A DNA stretch of 64,000 nt from Streptomyces sp. Root1304 (GCF_001426405.1 NZ_LMEP01000001.1:187241-251240), one strand, 5' to 3'. Positions 15,866 through 24,505 are shown, numbered from the stretch's first letter. Notes: a model not told the origin generated them from the sequence alone. Made by a program: numbers and translations.

Positions 15866-16726
15866 TCACGGCGCCGCGTCCGGCGCGGGGGCCGGCGCCG
15901 ACTGTGCCGGGACCGGCGCGGCGCAGAACCCGCAGCGGTCCCCGATGAGTTCCATGGCGCACCAGCGGCAGGTCTCGCGCCGTACGGAGGAGACCAGCTG
16001 GTAGAGAACGGGCAGGTCGGGGAGGTACGCGGTGAACTCGACGAGCTTGCCGGTGCCCCACCAGCCGGCCGACGCCGCGGGCAGCGGGGCCTCCTGGACG
16101 GCGCCCTGGATCCGCCACCGGGGTACGAGGGTGCCGGTGGGCCAGTCGGTCTGGAGCTGACCCCGGGCCAGGATGAGTTCGGTGGTGAACTCGGGTCCGG
16201 CGAGGGGTTCTTCGCCGTTGCCGACGCGAACGATCTGCGGGGTGGGTCCGGCGAGGACGGCGAAGTGGGCGCCGGGCAGCCAGCCCTTGAGGTGGGAGCC
16301 GAGGCTGACGGGGACGCGGTCGAGCCGGGAGACGGAGCCGAGGACGGCCCCGGCGTAGATGTAGTGGGCGAGCAGCCGGGCGGCGGAGGCGAGGACGCCG
16401 GGGCTGAAGTCGCAGCCGGCCAACTGTCGTAGCTGCCGGACGAGTACGGCCGCGCCGAGGGGTGGCAGGTCGGTGCGGACCAGGGCGATCCGGTCGCTTT
16501 CGAGCAGGGCGCGGACGGCGCGCAGCCGGTGCTCGACGTCGGCGGGGGCGGAGGTCGGGCAGACGACGACCACGTGCCCGTAGCGCGCGAGGAGTTGCTG
16601 CATGTCGGCGATCGAGGCGTCGAGCGACTGGGACTCGGGGGGCGGGAGGACGGTGGCGTGCGGGGTCCCGGGGTCGGTCGGCGGCAGCGCCAGGTCGGCG
16701 CTGGTGACCGCGATGGCTGTCGGCAC
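15866..16726 (-). CDS. Tad-operon protein with C-terminal zinc ribbon, function unknown
   Basis: 286-residue soluble protein, probably the first gene of the Tad operon. Seen: an N-terminal region with VVVVCPTSAPADVEHRLRAVRALL, a mixed alpha/beta middle, and a C-terminal zinc-ribbon-like end ETCRWCAMELIGDRCGFC with two CxxC pairs, followed by a Pro/Ala tail. No signal peptide. I do not recognise a named family; the position immediately upstream of cpaB suggests a cytosolic Tad accessory or regulatory role. GTG start behind GGGGGG. Confidence 0.7.
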   Translation of the reverse strand: MPTAIAVTSADLALPPTDPGTPHATVLPPPESQSLDASIADMQQLLARYGHVVVVCPTSAPADVEHRLRAVRALLESDRIALVRTDLPPLGAAVLVRQLRQLAGCDFSPGVLASAARLLAHYIYAGAVLGSVSRLDRVPVSLGSHLKGWLPGAHFAVLAGPTPQIVRVGNGEEPLAGPEFTTELILARGQLQTDWPTGTLVPRWRIQGAVQEAPLPAASAGWWGTGKLVEFTAYLPDLPVLYQLVSSVRRETCRWCAMELIGDRCGFCAAPVPAQSAPAPAPDAAP

Positions 16727-17121
16727 GTCGGACCCCCCGTCCCCGCCGGCCTCCCGCGTCCCGGGGGCCGCGGATCACTTACCGCGTTCACGGCGTCACC
16801 GCAGGGTGCTGCCGCCTCTGCAGCCTATCCACGACCCCCGGGGTGGTGAACACACAATCCGCCAAGCTCCCTCCTTTTCTTCGAGGTCGGGGCCCCCGGG
16901 CCGACCCCTCCGCCGCCCCGATCCGTCCTCGATCCCTCCACCCGCCCGAACAGCGCTTGTTGCCAGAGGTCTTGACAACGCGATTGGTCTGGACCAGCTT
17001 GTTGCGACAGCGGTGGCCACCGTCCGCACTCCCCCGAACCCCCCGCACTTCCCCCAGCACCCCCTCCGTACGACGACGTACGGCACCTCCACATCCCCAA
17101 CTCCCCCACCGGAGGATGCAC
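16727..17121. promoter_or_regulatory. Divergent regulatory region of Tad operon and chitinase
   Basis: 395-bp gene-free interval. It contains the chitinase operator and -35 element described separately, and must also hold the promoter of the leftward Tad operon. I see no convincing small gene in it. Confidence 0.6.
16972..16998 (+). promoter_or_regulatory. DasR-like operator (dre) overlapping a chitinase promoter
   Basis: Positions 16983-16998 read ATTGGTCTGGACCAGC, close to the DasR consensus palindrome ACTGGTCTAGACCACT, with GGTCT.GACC intact. It begins six bases after a TTGACA hexamer (16972-16977) that would serve as -35. Such overlap is the classical arrangement in Streptomyces chitinase promoters, where DasR represses until glucosamine-6-phosphate releases it. 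No obvious -10 hexamer is seen. Confidence 0.8.
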
Positions 17122-18837
17122 GTGGACCGCACCACCACCCGCCCGTACGGTCGCCGCAGGCTGGCCGGAGCCCTCGCGCTCGCCGTCGGCTCCGGGCTCG
17201 TCCTCGTCGGCGGAGCCGGCACCGCGCAGGCGGCGGACGTCAACGTCGCCAAGAACGCCGGATTCGAGAACGGCCTCGCCAACTGGGCCTGTTCCGCCGG
17301 AAGCGGCGCCGCCGTCTCCACCCCGGTCCGCACCGGCGCGGGCGCCCTGAAGGCCGCCCCGGCCGGGCTCGACAACGCCAAGTGCGTACAGACCGTGACG
17401 GTGAAGCCCAACTCGACGTACACGCTGAGCGCCTGGGTCCAGGGCGGTTACGCCTACCTCGGCGCGAGCGGCACCGGGACCGGCACCGGCACCGTCTCCA
17501 CCTGGACGCCCGACAGCCCGTCCTGGAAGCAGCTGACCACCACCTTCACGACCGGGGCGAGCACCACCTCGGTCGAGATCTACACCCACGGCTGGTACGG
17601 GACCTCCCCGTACCTCGTCGACGACGTCAGCGTCTACGGCCCCGACGGGGGCGGCGGCCAGGACCCCGACCCGGTCGTCCCGTCCACCCCGGTCGGTCTC
17701 GCCGCCGGTTCGGTCACCACCGGCTCGGTCACCCTGAGCTGGGGCGCGGTCTCCGGCGCCACCGGCTACAAGGTGTACCGGGACGGCGCCAACCCGCAGG
17801 CGTTCACCGGCACCTCGGCCACCGTCACCGGACTGACCGCCGACACCGCGTACCAGTTCCAGGTCGCCGCCACGAACTCCGCGGGCGAGTCCGCGAAGTC
17901 CACCGCCGTGTCGGCCCGGACCGCCAAGCCCACCGACCCGGGCCCCGGCCCGGCCGTGCCCAAGCACGCCGTGACCGGCTACTGGCAGAACTTCGACAAC
18001 GGCGCCGCGAAGCAGAAGCTGCGGGACGTCCAGGCGGCGTACGACATCATCGCGGTCTCGTTCGCCGACTCGACGACCACGCCGGGCCAGATCACCTTCA
18101 ACCTCGACCCGGCCGTCGGCTACACCTCGGCCGCCGACTTCAAGGCCGACATCGCGGCCAAGAAGGCCGCGGGCAAGTCCGTGATCCTCTCGGTCGGCGG
18201 CGAGAAGGGCAACGTCACGATCAACAGTGACGCCACCGCGACCGCCTTCGCCGACAGCGCGTACGCCCTCATGCAGGAGTACGGCTTCAACGGCGTCGAC
18301 ATCGACCTGGAGCACGGGGTCAACGCGACCTACCTGACCAAGGCGCTGCGCCAGCTCTCCGCCAAGGCGGGCTCCGGCATGGTCCTGACGATGGCCCCGC
18401 AGACCATCGACATGCAGAGCACCGGCACCGAGTACTTCAAGACCGCGCTCGCCGTGAAGGACATCCTCACGGTGGTCAACACCCAGTACTACAACAGCGG
18501 TTCGATGCTCGGCTGCGACGGCAAGGTCTACAGCCAGGGCTCGGTGGACTTCCTCACCGCGCTCGCCTGCATCCAGATCCAGGGCGGTCTCTCCCCGTCC
18601 CAGGTCGGCCTGGGCGTCCCCGCCTCCACGCGGGGCGCGGGCAGCGGCTACGTCGACCCGCAGGTCGTGAAGAACGCGCTCGACTGCCTGACCAAGCTCA
18701 CCGGCTGCGGCACCTACAAGCCGGCGCAGGCCTGGCCGACGCTGCGCGGCGCGATGACCTGGTCGACCAACTGGGACGCGACGGCCGGCAACGCCTGGTC
18801 GAACGCGGTGGGCCCGCACGTGCACAACCTGCCGTAA
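17122..18837 (+). CDS. Secreted family 18 chitinase with carbohydrate-binding and FnIII domains
   Basis: 571-residue endochitinase. Seen: signal peptide 1-37 (ending AQA-AD), a carbohydrate-binding beta-sandwich about 38-172 (NVAKNAGFENGLANWACSAG), a fibronectin III domain about 187-268, and a GH18 catalytic domain about 281-571. The active-site motif is NGVDIDLEHG with catalytic Glu397; the first motif residue is Asn rather than Asp. GTG 17122 is chosen because GGAGG sits six bases upstream, while the ATG at 17116 touches that GGAGG. A DasR-like site lies upstream, so induction by chitin breakdown products is expected. Followed by a 14-bp stem-loop. Confidence 0.95.
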   Translation: MDRTTTRPYGRRRLAGALALAVGSGLVLVGGAGTAQAADVNVAKNAGFENGLANWACSAGSGAAVSTPVRTGAGALKAAPAGLDNAKCVQTVTVKPNSTYTLSAWVQGGYAYLGASGTGTGTGTVSTWTPDSPSWKQLTTTFTTGASTTSVEIYTHGWYGTSPYLVDDVSVYGPDGGGGQDPDPVVPSTPVGLAAGSVTTGSVTLSWGAVSGATGYKVYRDGANPQAFTGTSATVTGLTADTAYQFQVAATNSAGESAKSTAVSARTAKPTDPGPGPAVPKHAVTGYWQNFDNGAAKQKLRDVQAAYDIIAVSFADSTTTPGQITFNLDPAVGYTSAADFKADIAAKKAAGKSVILSVGGEKGNVTINSDATATAFADSAYALMQEYGFNGVDIDLEHGVNATYLTKALRQLSAKAGSGMVLTMAPQTIDMQSTGTEYFKTALAVKDILTVVNTQYYNSGSMLGCDGKVYSQGSVDFLTALACIQIQGGLSPSQVGLGVPASTRGAGSGYVDPQVVKNALDCLTKLTGCGTYKPAQAWPTLRGAMTWSTNWDATAGNAWSNAVGPHVHNLP

Positions 18838-18864
18838 CGGTCCGGAAGGACCGGAGCGAGAACA

Positions 18865-18898
18865 GCGCAGCGCCGCCGCTCCTCCGGCGGCGCTGCGC
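18865..18898 (+). terminator. Stem-loop after the chitinase gene
   Basis: Perfect 14-bp stem GCGCAGCGCCGCCG / CGGCGGCGCTGCGC with a six-base loop, 28 bp after the chitinase stop. It probably serves both converging genes; there is no long U tract. Confidence 0.75.
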
Positions 18899-18907
18899 CG
18901 TTTCGCC

Positions 18908-19002
18908 ACGCGGCCGCCTGACGCGAGGCGTACGCGGTCGCCTCACGCAGGCTTACGCGGTCGCCTCACGCGGGGCCCACTCGGTCGCCTCACGCAGGCC
19001 TA
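18908..19002. repeat. Four tandem copies of a 23-24-bp unit
   Basis: Consecutive copies follow the pattern ACGCGGTCGCCTCACGCAGG with small differences (CCGCCTGACGCGAGG in the first, ACTCGGTCG in the fourth). They extend from the chitinase terminator to the kinase stop codon. Similar in copy number and unit size to the repeat at 1791-1883 but different in sequence. Confidence 0.72.
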
Positions 19003-20427
19003 CGCGGGCAGGTAGTGGCGCAGCACCGGGTCGAGGAAGCGGATCCACTCGTCGACCCGGGCGGCTCGGCGGCCGTCGAGCTCGCAGTCGTAGACCGAAC
19101 CGTCGTAGAGGGTGACGACGACGCGGAGCACCCGTTCGCGCCGGACGCGCTCGTACCGCACGGCCCCGATCTCGCTCCAGAGGAACTCGGCCTCCTCGCC
19201 GAAGAAGTGCAGGACCACCCCGCTCCCGTCGACGACGATGCCGGAGTTCCGGTCGGCCGCGGCGAAGTCCGGCGCGGGCGCCGGCGGCGCGGTGGGCGGC
19301 GGCGGCACGTAGAAGGTGGGGGGATGCGGTACGGGGAGGGCGCCGGGCGCGGGTACGGAGGCGGGTACGGCGTCCTGGACACCGGCCGTACGGGTGGGCA
19401 GCGAGTGGCGGGGCGGTACGGCGTCCTCGGGCGCGGGGGTACGCGCCGGGACCGCGGCGGCGGGCGCGACGCCGAGCACCGGCAGCGCGTCGAAGGGCGT
19501 CACGCGAGGGTCGGGCGTCACGGACGGAGTCACGGACGGAGTCACGGCGGGCGGGACGACCGGTGCCACAGCCGGCAGCACGGACGCCGCACCCGCACCC
19601 GTTTCCGAATCCGAATCCCCATCCAAGTCCGTATCCATACCGCCCACCCCACCCCCCGCCATCAACTCGTCCAGCAGGCCGTCCGGCGTGGGTCGTTCGG
19701 CCGGGTCCTTGGCCAGGCAGCGGCCCACCAGCCCGCGCAGCGCCTCCGGGACGGCGTCGAGGTCGGGGGCCTCGTGCACCGAGCGGTACATGAGGCCCAT
19801 CGGCGTACCGCCTCCGAAGGGCCGTCCGCCGGCCGCGGCGACGAGGACGGCGCCGAGCGCGAACACGTCGGCGGCGCCGGTCACTTCCTCCCCGAGGGCC
19901 TGTTCGGGGGCGAGGTAGCCGGGGGTGCCGAAGGCCGAGCCGGTGGCGGTGAGGCGGGTCGACTCGACGGCGCGGGCGATGCCGAAGTCGAGGACGCGGG
20001 GCCCGTCGGGGGCCATGACGATGTTGCCGGGCTTGAGGTCGCGGTGGACGAGCCCGCAGGCGTGGATGGCCTCCAGGGCCTCGGCGAGCGCGGCCCCGAG
20101 CGCGCGCAGCCCCTCCTCGTCCATGGGGCCCTCCGCGGCGAGGAGTCCGGAGAGCGTGGGTCCCGGGATGTAGGCGGTGGCGAGCCAGGGCGCGTCGGCC
20201 TCGGGGTCGGCGTCGACGACCTGCGCGGTGTGGAATCCGCCGACCTGGCGGGCGGCGGCGACCTCGGCGCGGAAGCGCTCGCGGAAGGACGGGTCGGCGG
20301 CGAGTTCCGGCCTGGCGACCTTGACGGCGACGGCACGGCCGCCGCGCGACCGGGCCAGATAGACGGTGCCCATGCCGCCTTCGCCCAGCTTGTGCTCGAT
20401 GACGTATCTGCCGATGAAGGTCCCCAC
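19000..20427 (-). CDS. Hanks-type serine/threonine protein kinase, soluble
   Basis: 475-residue kinase. Seen: glycine loop GEGGMG (15-20), catalytic Lys36 in VAVKVA, HRDLKPGN catalytic loop, DFG, and the activation segment GTPGYLAPEQ. After the domain (about residue 265) a long Pro/Thr/Val-rich linker with PSVTPSVTP leads to a C-terminal module of about 80 residues (FFGEEAEFLWSEIGAVRYERV, TLYDGSVYDCELDGR) that looks PH-like. There is no membrane span or PASTA repeat, so it is probably cytosolic. GTG 20427 begins at the recognisable VGTFIGRYVI; other upstream starts exist. Substrates unknown. Confidence 0.92.
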   Translation of the reverse strand: MGTFIGRYVIEHKLGEGGMGTVYLARSRGGRAVAVKVARPELAADPSFRERFRAEVAAARQVGGFHTAQVVDADPEADAPWLATAYIPGPTLSGLLAAEGPMDEEGLRALGAALAEALEAIHACGLVHRDLKPGNIVMAPDGPRVLDFGIARAVESTRLTATGSAFGTPGYLAPEQALGEEVTGAADVFALGAVLVAAAGGRPFGGGTPMGLMYRSVHEAPDLDAVPEALRGLVGRCLAKDPAERPTPDGLLDELMAGGGVGGMDTDLDGDSDSETGAGAASVLPAVAPVVPPAVTPSVTPSVTPDPRVTPFDALPVLGVAPAAAVPARTPAPEDAVPPRHSLPTRTAGVQDAVPASVPAPGALPVPHPPTFYVPPPPTAPPAPAPDFAAADRNSGIVVDGSGVVLHFFGEEAEFLWSEIGAVRYERVRRERVLRVVVTLYDGSVYDCELDGRRAARVDEWIRFLDPVLRHYLPA

Positions 20428-20545
20428 GCGGGACAGTATGGCCGAACTCCCCACCTTGACCGGGTCATGACACAGCCTCACCATGTGCCCCGGACACCCG
20501 CACGAGTTTGTCGCACACCCCCACACTCCCCACCCAGGAGACACC

Positions 20546-21904
20546 ATGCGACGTCCCACCCGCGGCAGAAGGTCCGCCACCCTCGCGGCCCTCGTGGCGC
20601 TCGCCCTCGCGGCGCCCCTCTCCGCCCTCGCGACCACCCCCGCCGGGGCCGACCCGGCACCGACCGCCGCCCGCGTCACGCCGGGGGCCGAGGAGGTGAT
20701 CCGGCAGTACGAGGTGGCCGGTCCCGCCACCCCGGCCGCCCGCACCGCGCTGGCCGCCACCGGCGTCTCGATCGACGAGGTCGACGCCCGCTCGGTGGTG
20801 GTCAGCGCCGACGCCGAGCAGCTGAAACGGCTCAAGGCGCTCGGCTACACCACCGTCGCGCTCCCCGCGCCCCCGGACCGGGGGACGGCGGCCAGGTCCG
20901 CGCTGGGCCCGCTGGACTTCCCGTCCGCGGACGCGAAGTACCACAACTACGCGGAGGCGAACGCGGAGATCGACCAGCGGATCGCCGCCTATCCGTCCCT
21001 CATGCGCAAGCAGGTCATCGGGAAGTCGTACCAGGGCCGGGACATCGTCGCGATCAAGATCAGCGACAACGTCGCGACCGACGAGAACGAGCCCGAGGTC
21101 CTCTTCACCCACCACCAGCACGCCCGCGAGCACCTCACCGTCGAGATGGCGCTCTATCTGATCCGCGAACTCGGCGCGGGCTACGGCACCGACCCGCGGA
21201 TCACGAACGCGGTCGACGGCCGCGAGATCTGGATCGTCCCGGACCTCAACCCGGACGGCGGCGAGTACGACATCGCGAGCGGCTCCTACCGCAGCTGGCG
21301 CAAGAACCGGCAGCCCAACTCCGGCTCCTCGTACGTCGGCACGGACCTGAACCGGAACTGGGACTTCAAGTGGGGCTGCTGCGGCGGCTCCTCGGGCTCG
21401 AAGAGCTCGGAGACGTACCGCGGGGCGGCGCCGGAGTCCGCCCCCGAGGTGAAGGTCGTCGCGGACTTCGCGCGCTCGCGGGTGATCGGCGGGAAGCAGC
21501 AGATCACCGCGGCCATCGACTTCCACACGTACAGCGAGCTGGTGCTCTGGCCCTTCGGCTGGACGACGGCGAACACCACCACGGGCATGACCCAGGACGA
21601 CCGCGACGCCTTCGCGACCGTCGGCGGCCGGATGGCCGCGAGCAACGGCTACACGCCCGAGCAGTCCAGCGACCTCTACATCACGGACGGCTCGATCGAC
21701 GACTACCTCTGGGGCACGCAGAAGATCTTCGCGTACACCTTCGAGATGTACCCGTCCTCGTCGTCGGGCGGCGGCTTCTACCCCCCGGACGAGGTCATCG
21801 ACCGCGAGACGAGCCGCAACCGCGACGCGGTCCTCCAGCTTCTGGAGAACGCTGACTGCATGTACCGCTCGATCGGCAAGCAGGCGCAGTACTGCGCGGC
21901 CTGA
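20546..21904 (+). CDS. Secreted zinc carboxypeptidase (M14 family, carboxypeptidase T-like)
   Basis: 452-residue preproenzyme. Seen: signal peptide 1-36 ([12 protein letters not shown]), a propeptide with [20 protein letters not shown], and a catalytic domain from about residue 130. Zinc ligands are in the HARE motif (about residue 192) and the [10 protein letters not shown] block. Substrate residues occur in [13 protein letters not shown], and the catalytic Glu is in [13 protein letters not shown] lies five bases before ATG 20546. Expected to release C-terminal residues from extracellular peptides. Diverges from the kinase gene. Confidence 0.94.
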   Translation: MRRPTRGRRSATLAALVALALAAPLSALATTPAGADPAPTAARVTPGAEEVIRQYEVAGPATPAARTALAATGVSIDEVDARSVVVSADAEQLKRLKALGYTTVALPAPPDRGTAARSALGPLDFPSADAKYHNYAEANAEIDQRIAAYPSLMRKQVIGKSYQGRDIVAIKISDNVATDENEPEVLFTHHQHAREHLTVEMALYLIRELGAGYGTDPRITNAVDGREIWIVPDLNPDGGEYDIASGSYRSWRKNRQPNSGSSYVGTDLNRNWDFKWGCCGGSSGSKSSETYRGAAPESAPEVKVVADFARSRVIGGKQQITAAIDFHTYSELVLWPFGWTTANTTTGMTQDDRDAFATVGGRMAASNGYTPEQSSDLYITDGSIDDYLWGTQKIFAYTFEMYPSSSSGGGFYPPDEVIDRETSRNRDAVLQLLENADCMYRSIGKQAQYCAA

Positions 21905-21918
21905 CGGACCGTGCACGA

Positions 21919-21954
21919 GGAGGTGCCCCCGGCCGGACGGCCGGGGGCACCTCC
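21919..21954. terminator. Bidirectional stem-loop between carboxypeptidase and ridA
   Basis: Perfect 16-bp stem GGAGGTGCCCCCGGCC with its complement and a GGAC loop, located between two converging genes 14 bp past the carboxypeptidase stop. Confidence 0.8.
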
Positions 21955-21975
21955 CCGCGGGTCGGAGGGCCCGTC

Positions 21976-22386
21976 TCAGCCCAGCACCGCCAGCGCGTCG
22001 ATCTCGATCAGGAGGCCGGGCGGGAGGCCGACGTAGACCGTCGTGCGGGCCGATGCCGGGGCCTTGAGGGACTCGTTCTCGAAGTACTCGTTGTAGATCG
22101 CGTTCATCTCGGCGAAGTGGTCCACGTCCGTGAGGTAGACGCGCATCATCATCACGTCGTCCCAGCTCGCGCCGCCCTCCTCCAGGATCGCCTTGACGTT
22201 GGCGAAGGTCTGGAGGGTCTGCTCGCGCAGGGTCGGGCCCGCGACCTTCGGCGCCTCGCCCTCGACGGCCGGCAGGAAGCCGACCTGGCCGGCCACCTGG
22301 AGGATGTCGCCCTTCCTCACGCCGTGCGAGAACTTCGCCGGCGGCGCGGTGTGCGTGGCGGGGGTCAGGGCGGTCTTCTCGGTCAT
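21976..22386 (-). CDS. ridA: RidA family enamine/imine deaminase
   Basis: 136-residue RidA/YjgF-type protein that hydrolyses reactive 2-aminoacrylate-like enamines released by PLP dehydratases. Seen: GDILQVAGQVG, REQTLQTFANVKAILEEGGASWDDVMMMRVYLTDVDHFAEMN, the conserved Arg in SARTTVYVGLPPG and the Glu in LIEIDALAV. Its ATG overlaps the IclR stop as ATGA. The neighbouring D-amino-acid deaminase produces exactly the kind of intermediate RidA removes, which supports a shared pathway. Confidence 0.92.
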   Translation of the reverse strand: MTEKTALTPATHTAPPAKFSHGVRKGDILQVAGQVGFLPAVEGEAPKVAGPTLREQTLQTFANVKAILEEGGASWDDVMMMRVYLTDVDHFAEMNAIYNEYFENESLKAPASARTTVYVGLPPGLLIEIDALAVLG

Positions 22387-23150
22387 TCCGTGTCCTTGGC
22401 CTTGGTCGGGGCGGTGCCGGAGTACTCCCGGCTGATGTCGTCCGCGGTGCGGCGCACCTGCGGGAGGAGGGTGAGGAGTTCCTCGGCCGTGACGACCACG
22501 TTGGGCGCCGAGACCGACATCGCGGCGACGACGCGCCCGTCGGCGCCGCGGATGGGGGCGCCGACGCAGTTGATGGACTCCTCGTGGCCGCCGAGGTCGG
22601 TGGCCCAGCCCTGTTCGCGTACGGTCGCCAGCTCCTTGAGGAAGGCGGCGGCGTTCGGCGTCGAACGGGGCGTGTACGGGGGGTAGTCGAGCTTCGCGGC
22701 GACGGCGCGGCGCTCGGGTTCCGGCAGGTCGGCGAGGAGCAGTTTCGCGACGGCGGCGACGGTGATCGCGACGGGCTTGCCGATGCGGGAGTACATGCGG
22801 ACCGGGTAGCGGCTCTCCACCTTGTCGATGTAGAGGACCTCGCCCTCCTCGTACACGGCGAGGTGCACCGTGTGCCCGATCCGCTCGTTGAGGGCGGTCA
22901 GGTACGGGTGGGCGATCTCGCGGATGTCGAGGTTCTCGACGGCCTCCTGCGCGAGGGCGAAGAGGCGGGCGCCGAGGCGGTAGCGCTGGTCCTGCTGCCG
23001 GTGGACGAGGCCGTGCTCGTGGAGGGTGCGCAGCAGCCGCAGGGCCGTGGACTTGTGGACGCCGAGCCGTTCGGCGACCTGCCCCAGGTCGGCGGGGCCC
23101 TGCGCGAGCAGCGGCAGGATGCTGAGCGCCCGGTCGACGGTCTGGCTCAT
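22383..23150 (-). CDS. IclR family transcriptional regulator
   Basis: 255-residue regulator. Seen: N-terminal winged helix-turn-helix (TVDRALSILPLLAQGPADLGQVAERLGVHKSTALRLLRTL) and C-terminal IclR effector domain (VYEEGEVLYIDKVES, GGHEESINCVGAPIRGADGRVVAAMSVSAP). The 4-nt overlaps with ridA downstream and the sugar kinase upstream indicate one operon. It likely controls the divergent D-amino-acid deaminase/deacylase genes and its own operon; a candidate operator lies at 24506-24525. Confidence 0.92.
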   Translation of the reverse strand: MSQTVDRALSILPLLAQGPADLGQVAERLGVHKSTALRLLRTLHEHGLVHRQQDQRYRLGARLFALAQEAVENLDIREIAHPYLTALNERIGHTVHLAVYEEGEVLYIDKVESRYPVRMYSRIGKPVAITVAAVAKLLLADLPEPERRAVAAKLDYPPYTPRSTPNAAAFLKELATVREQGWATDLGGHEESINCVGAPIRGADGRVVAAMSVSAPNVVVTAEELLTLLPQVRRTADDISREYSGTAPTKAKDTE

Positions 23151-24418
23151 GGCGTACGTACCTCCTGGTCGTCCCCGGTCCAGCCGGGGCCGAGGTGAAG
23201 TGTGCCCCAGGCGGCGTCGTCGAGGGCGGCGAGACGGTCGGCGTGGTCGCGGCGGGGCGGCGCGGCGACGTCCCCGGGGACGGTGAGGACGGCGGCGGCG
23301 GCGAGGTGCCCGTGCCGGAGCCGGGCGGTCATGCCGAGGCCGCGGAGGGTGGCGGAGAGGAACCCGGCGGCGAAGGCGTCGCCGGCGCCGACGGGGGAGA
23401 CGACGGTGACGTGGGGGGCGGGGGCGGGGGTGAGGGTGTCGGGGGCGAGGGCGTCGGGCGTGGGGCCGGTGGGCGTGGGGCCGTCGGAGGCGGGGCCGCT
23501 GCGCGGGGCTGTTCCCCACCCCGCCCCTTCCCGAACCGGGGGCAAGCCCCCAGGCCCCCGTACGGCCTGCGGCCGTGCCCTCAAACGCCGGGCGGGCTGA
23601 TTCTCAGCCCCGTCGGCGTTCGAGGCGCCGGGCCCGGGGCGGAGCCCCGGTTCGGGAAGGGGCGGGGTGGGGAGAGAAGCCGCGCAGCGCTCGAACGCCA
23701 CCGCCCCCTCCCCTCCCCGCTTCACCACCAGCACCGCCGGCTCCCCCAGCACCGCCCGGATCGCAGCCGGATCACCGGAGCCCCACAACCGCTCCGCCTC
23801 GTCCGCTCCCACGAACACCACGTCCGCCCGCCGGGCGAGTTCGAGCAGTACCTCGGCCGCCCCGCCGTCCCGCCACAGCCCCGGCCGGTGGTTCACGTCG
23901 AACGAGATCAGCGGCCGGCCGGGCCGGGGCGCCGTGAGTTCCCGCATCAGTGCCAGGCAGTCGGCGGACAGCGCGGCCGTGATGCCGGTGAGGTGGAGGA
24001 TCCGCGCGCTCCCGACGGAGTCGTACGGCACCGTCGCCGGGGACATCGCCGAGGCCGCCGACCCGGCCCGGTAGTAGACGACCTCGTGGGCGTCGGTCGC
24101 CCGGTCCTCGTCGGTGCGGAAGTAGACGCCGGTCGGCCGGTGCGGATCGCGGCCGACGGCGGTGACGTCGACCCCGTACCCCGCGATCGTCTCGACGAGG
24201 TGGTCGCCGAAGCCGTCGCGGCCGACGCGGCCCACCCAGCGGACCCGGTGCCCGGCGGCGGCCAGCGCGCAGGCGACGTTGGACTCGGCGCCGCCGATCG
24301 CACGGCTGAAGGAGGGGACGTCGGCGAGGCGGCCCGGCCGGGAGGGAAGGAAGGTGACCATGGACTCGCCGAGGCAGACGACGTCCGGGGCCGCGTCCGC
24401 GGGCGCGTGTCCGCTCAC
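23147..24418 (-). CDS. PfkB family sugar kinase (2-keto-3-deoxygluconate kinase-like) with an in-frame repeat insertion
   Basis: 423-residue ribokinase-family kinase. Seen: substrate-site N-terminus VVCLGESMVTFLPSRPGRL, IGGAESNVACALAAAGH, VSFDVNHRPGLW-like segment and the catalytic VGAGDAFAAGFL (about 345-356). GTG 24418 has GGGAG seven bases upstream; an ATG at 24463 is possible. Family members are about 310-340 residues. The excess is a low-complexity block between VVKRGGEGAVAFE and VVSPVGAGDAF (about residues 249-340), most of it encoded by the inverted repeat at 23513-23673. The frame is kept and motifs are intact, so activity is possible but uncertain. Confidence 0.85.
   Translation of the reverse strand: MSGHAPADAAPDVVCLGESMVTFLPSRPGRLADVPSFSRAIGGAESNVACALAAAGHRVRWVGRVGRDGFGDHLVETIAGYGVDVTAVGRDPHRPTGVYFRTDEDRATDAHEVVYYRAGSAASAMSPATVPYDSVGSARILHLTGITAALSADCLALMRELTAPRPGRPLISFDVNHRPGLWRDGGAAEVLLELARRADVVFVGADEAERLWGSGDPAAIRAVLGEPAVLVVKRGGEGAVAFERCAASLPTPPLPEPGLRPGPGASNADGAENQPARRLRARPQAVRGPGGLPPVREGAGWGTAPRSGPASDGPTPTGPTPDALAPDTLTPAPAPHVTVVSPVGAGDAFAAGFLSATLRGLGMTARLRHGHLAAAAVLTVPGDVAAPPRRDHADRLAALDDAAWGTLHLGPGWTGDDQEVRTP
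23513..23673. repeat. 161-bp palindromic repeat element inside the PfkB kinase gene
   Basis: Outer arms 23513-23541 and 23645-23673 are perfect 29-bp inverted repeats containing CCCGCCCCTTCCCGAACC. An inner pair, 23581-23600 and 23604-23623 (TCAAACGCCGGGCGGGCTGA and its imperfect complement), forms a second hairpin. This looks like the dispersed palindrome commonly found between Streptomyces genes (from memory). Here it lies within a coding sequence and is translated as about 54 residues. Confidence 0.82.
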
Positions 24419-24505
24419 TCTCGGGCTCCCTGCGAGTCGTACGGCTCCGTCGACCGGGTCCATTGACCCGGCCTCGGCCCGGATGTTAGACAACCGTGAG
24501 CACAA

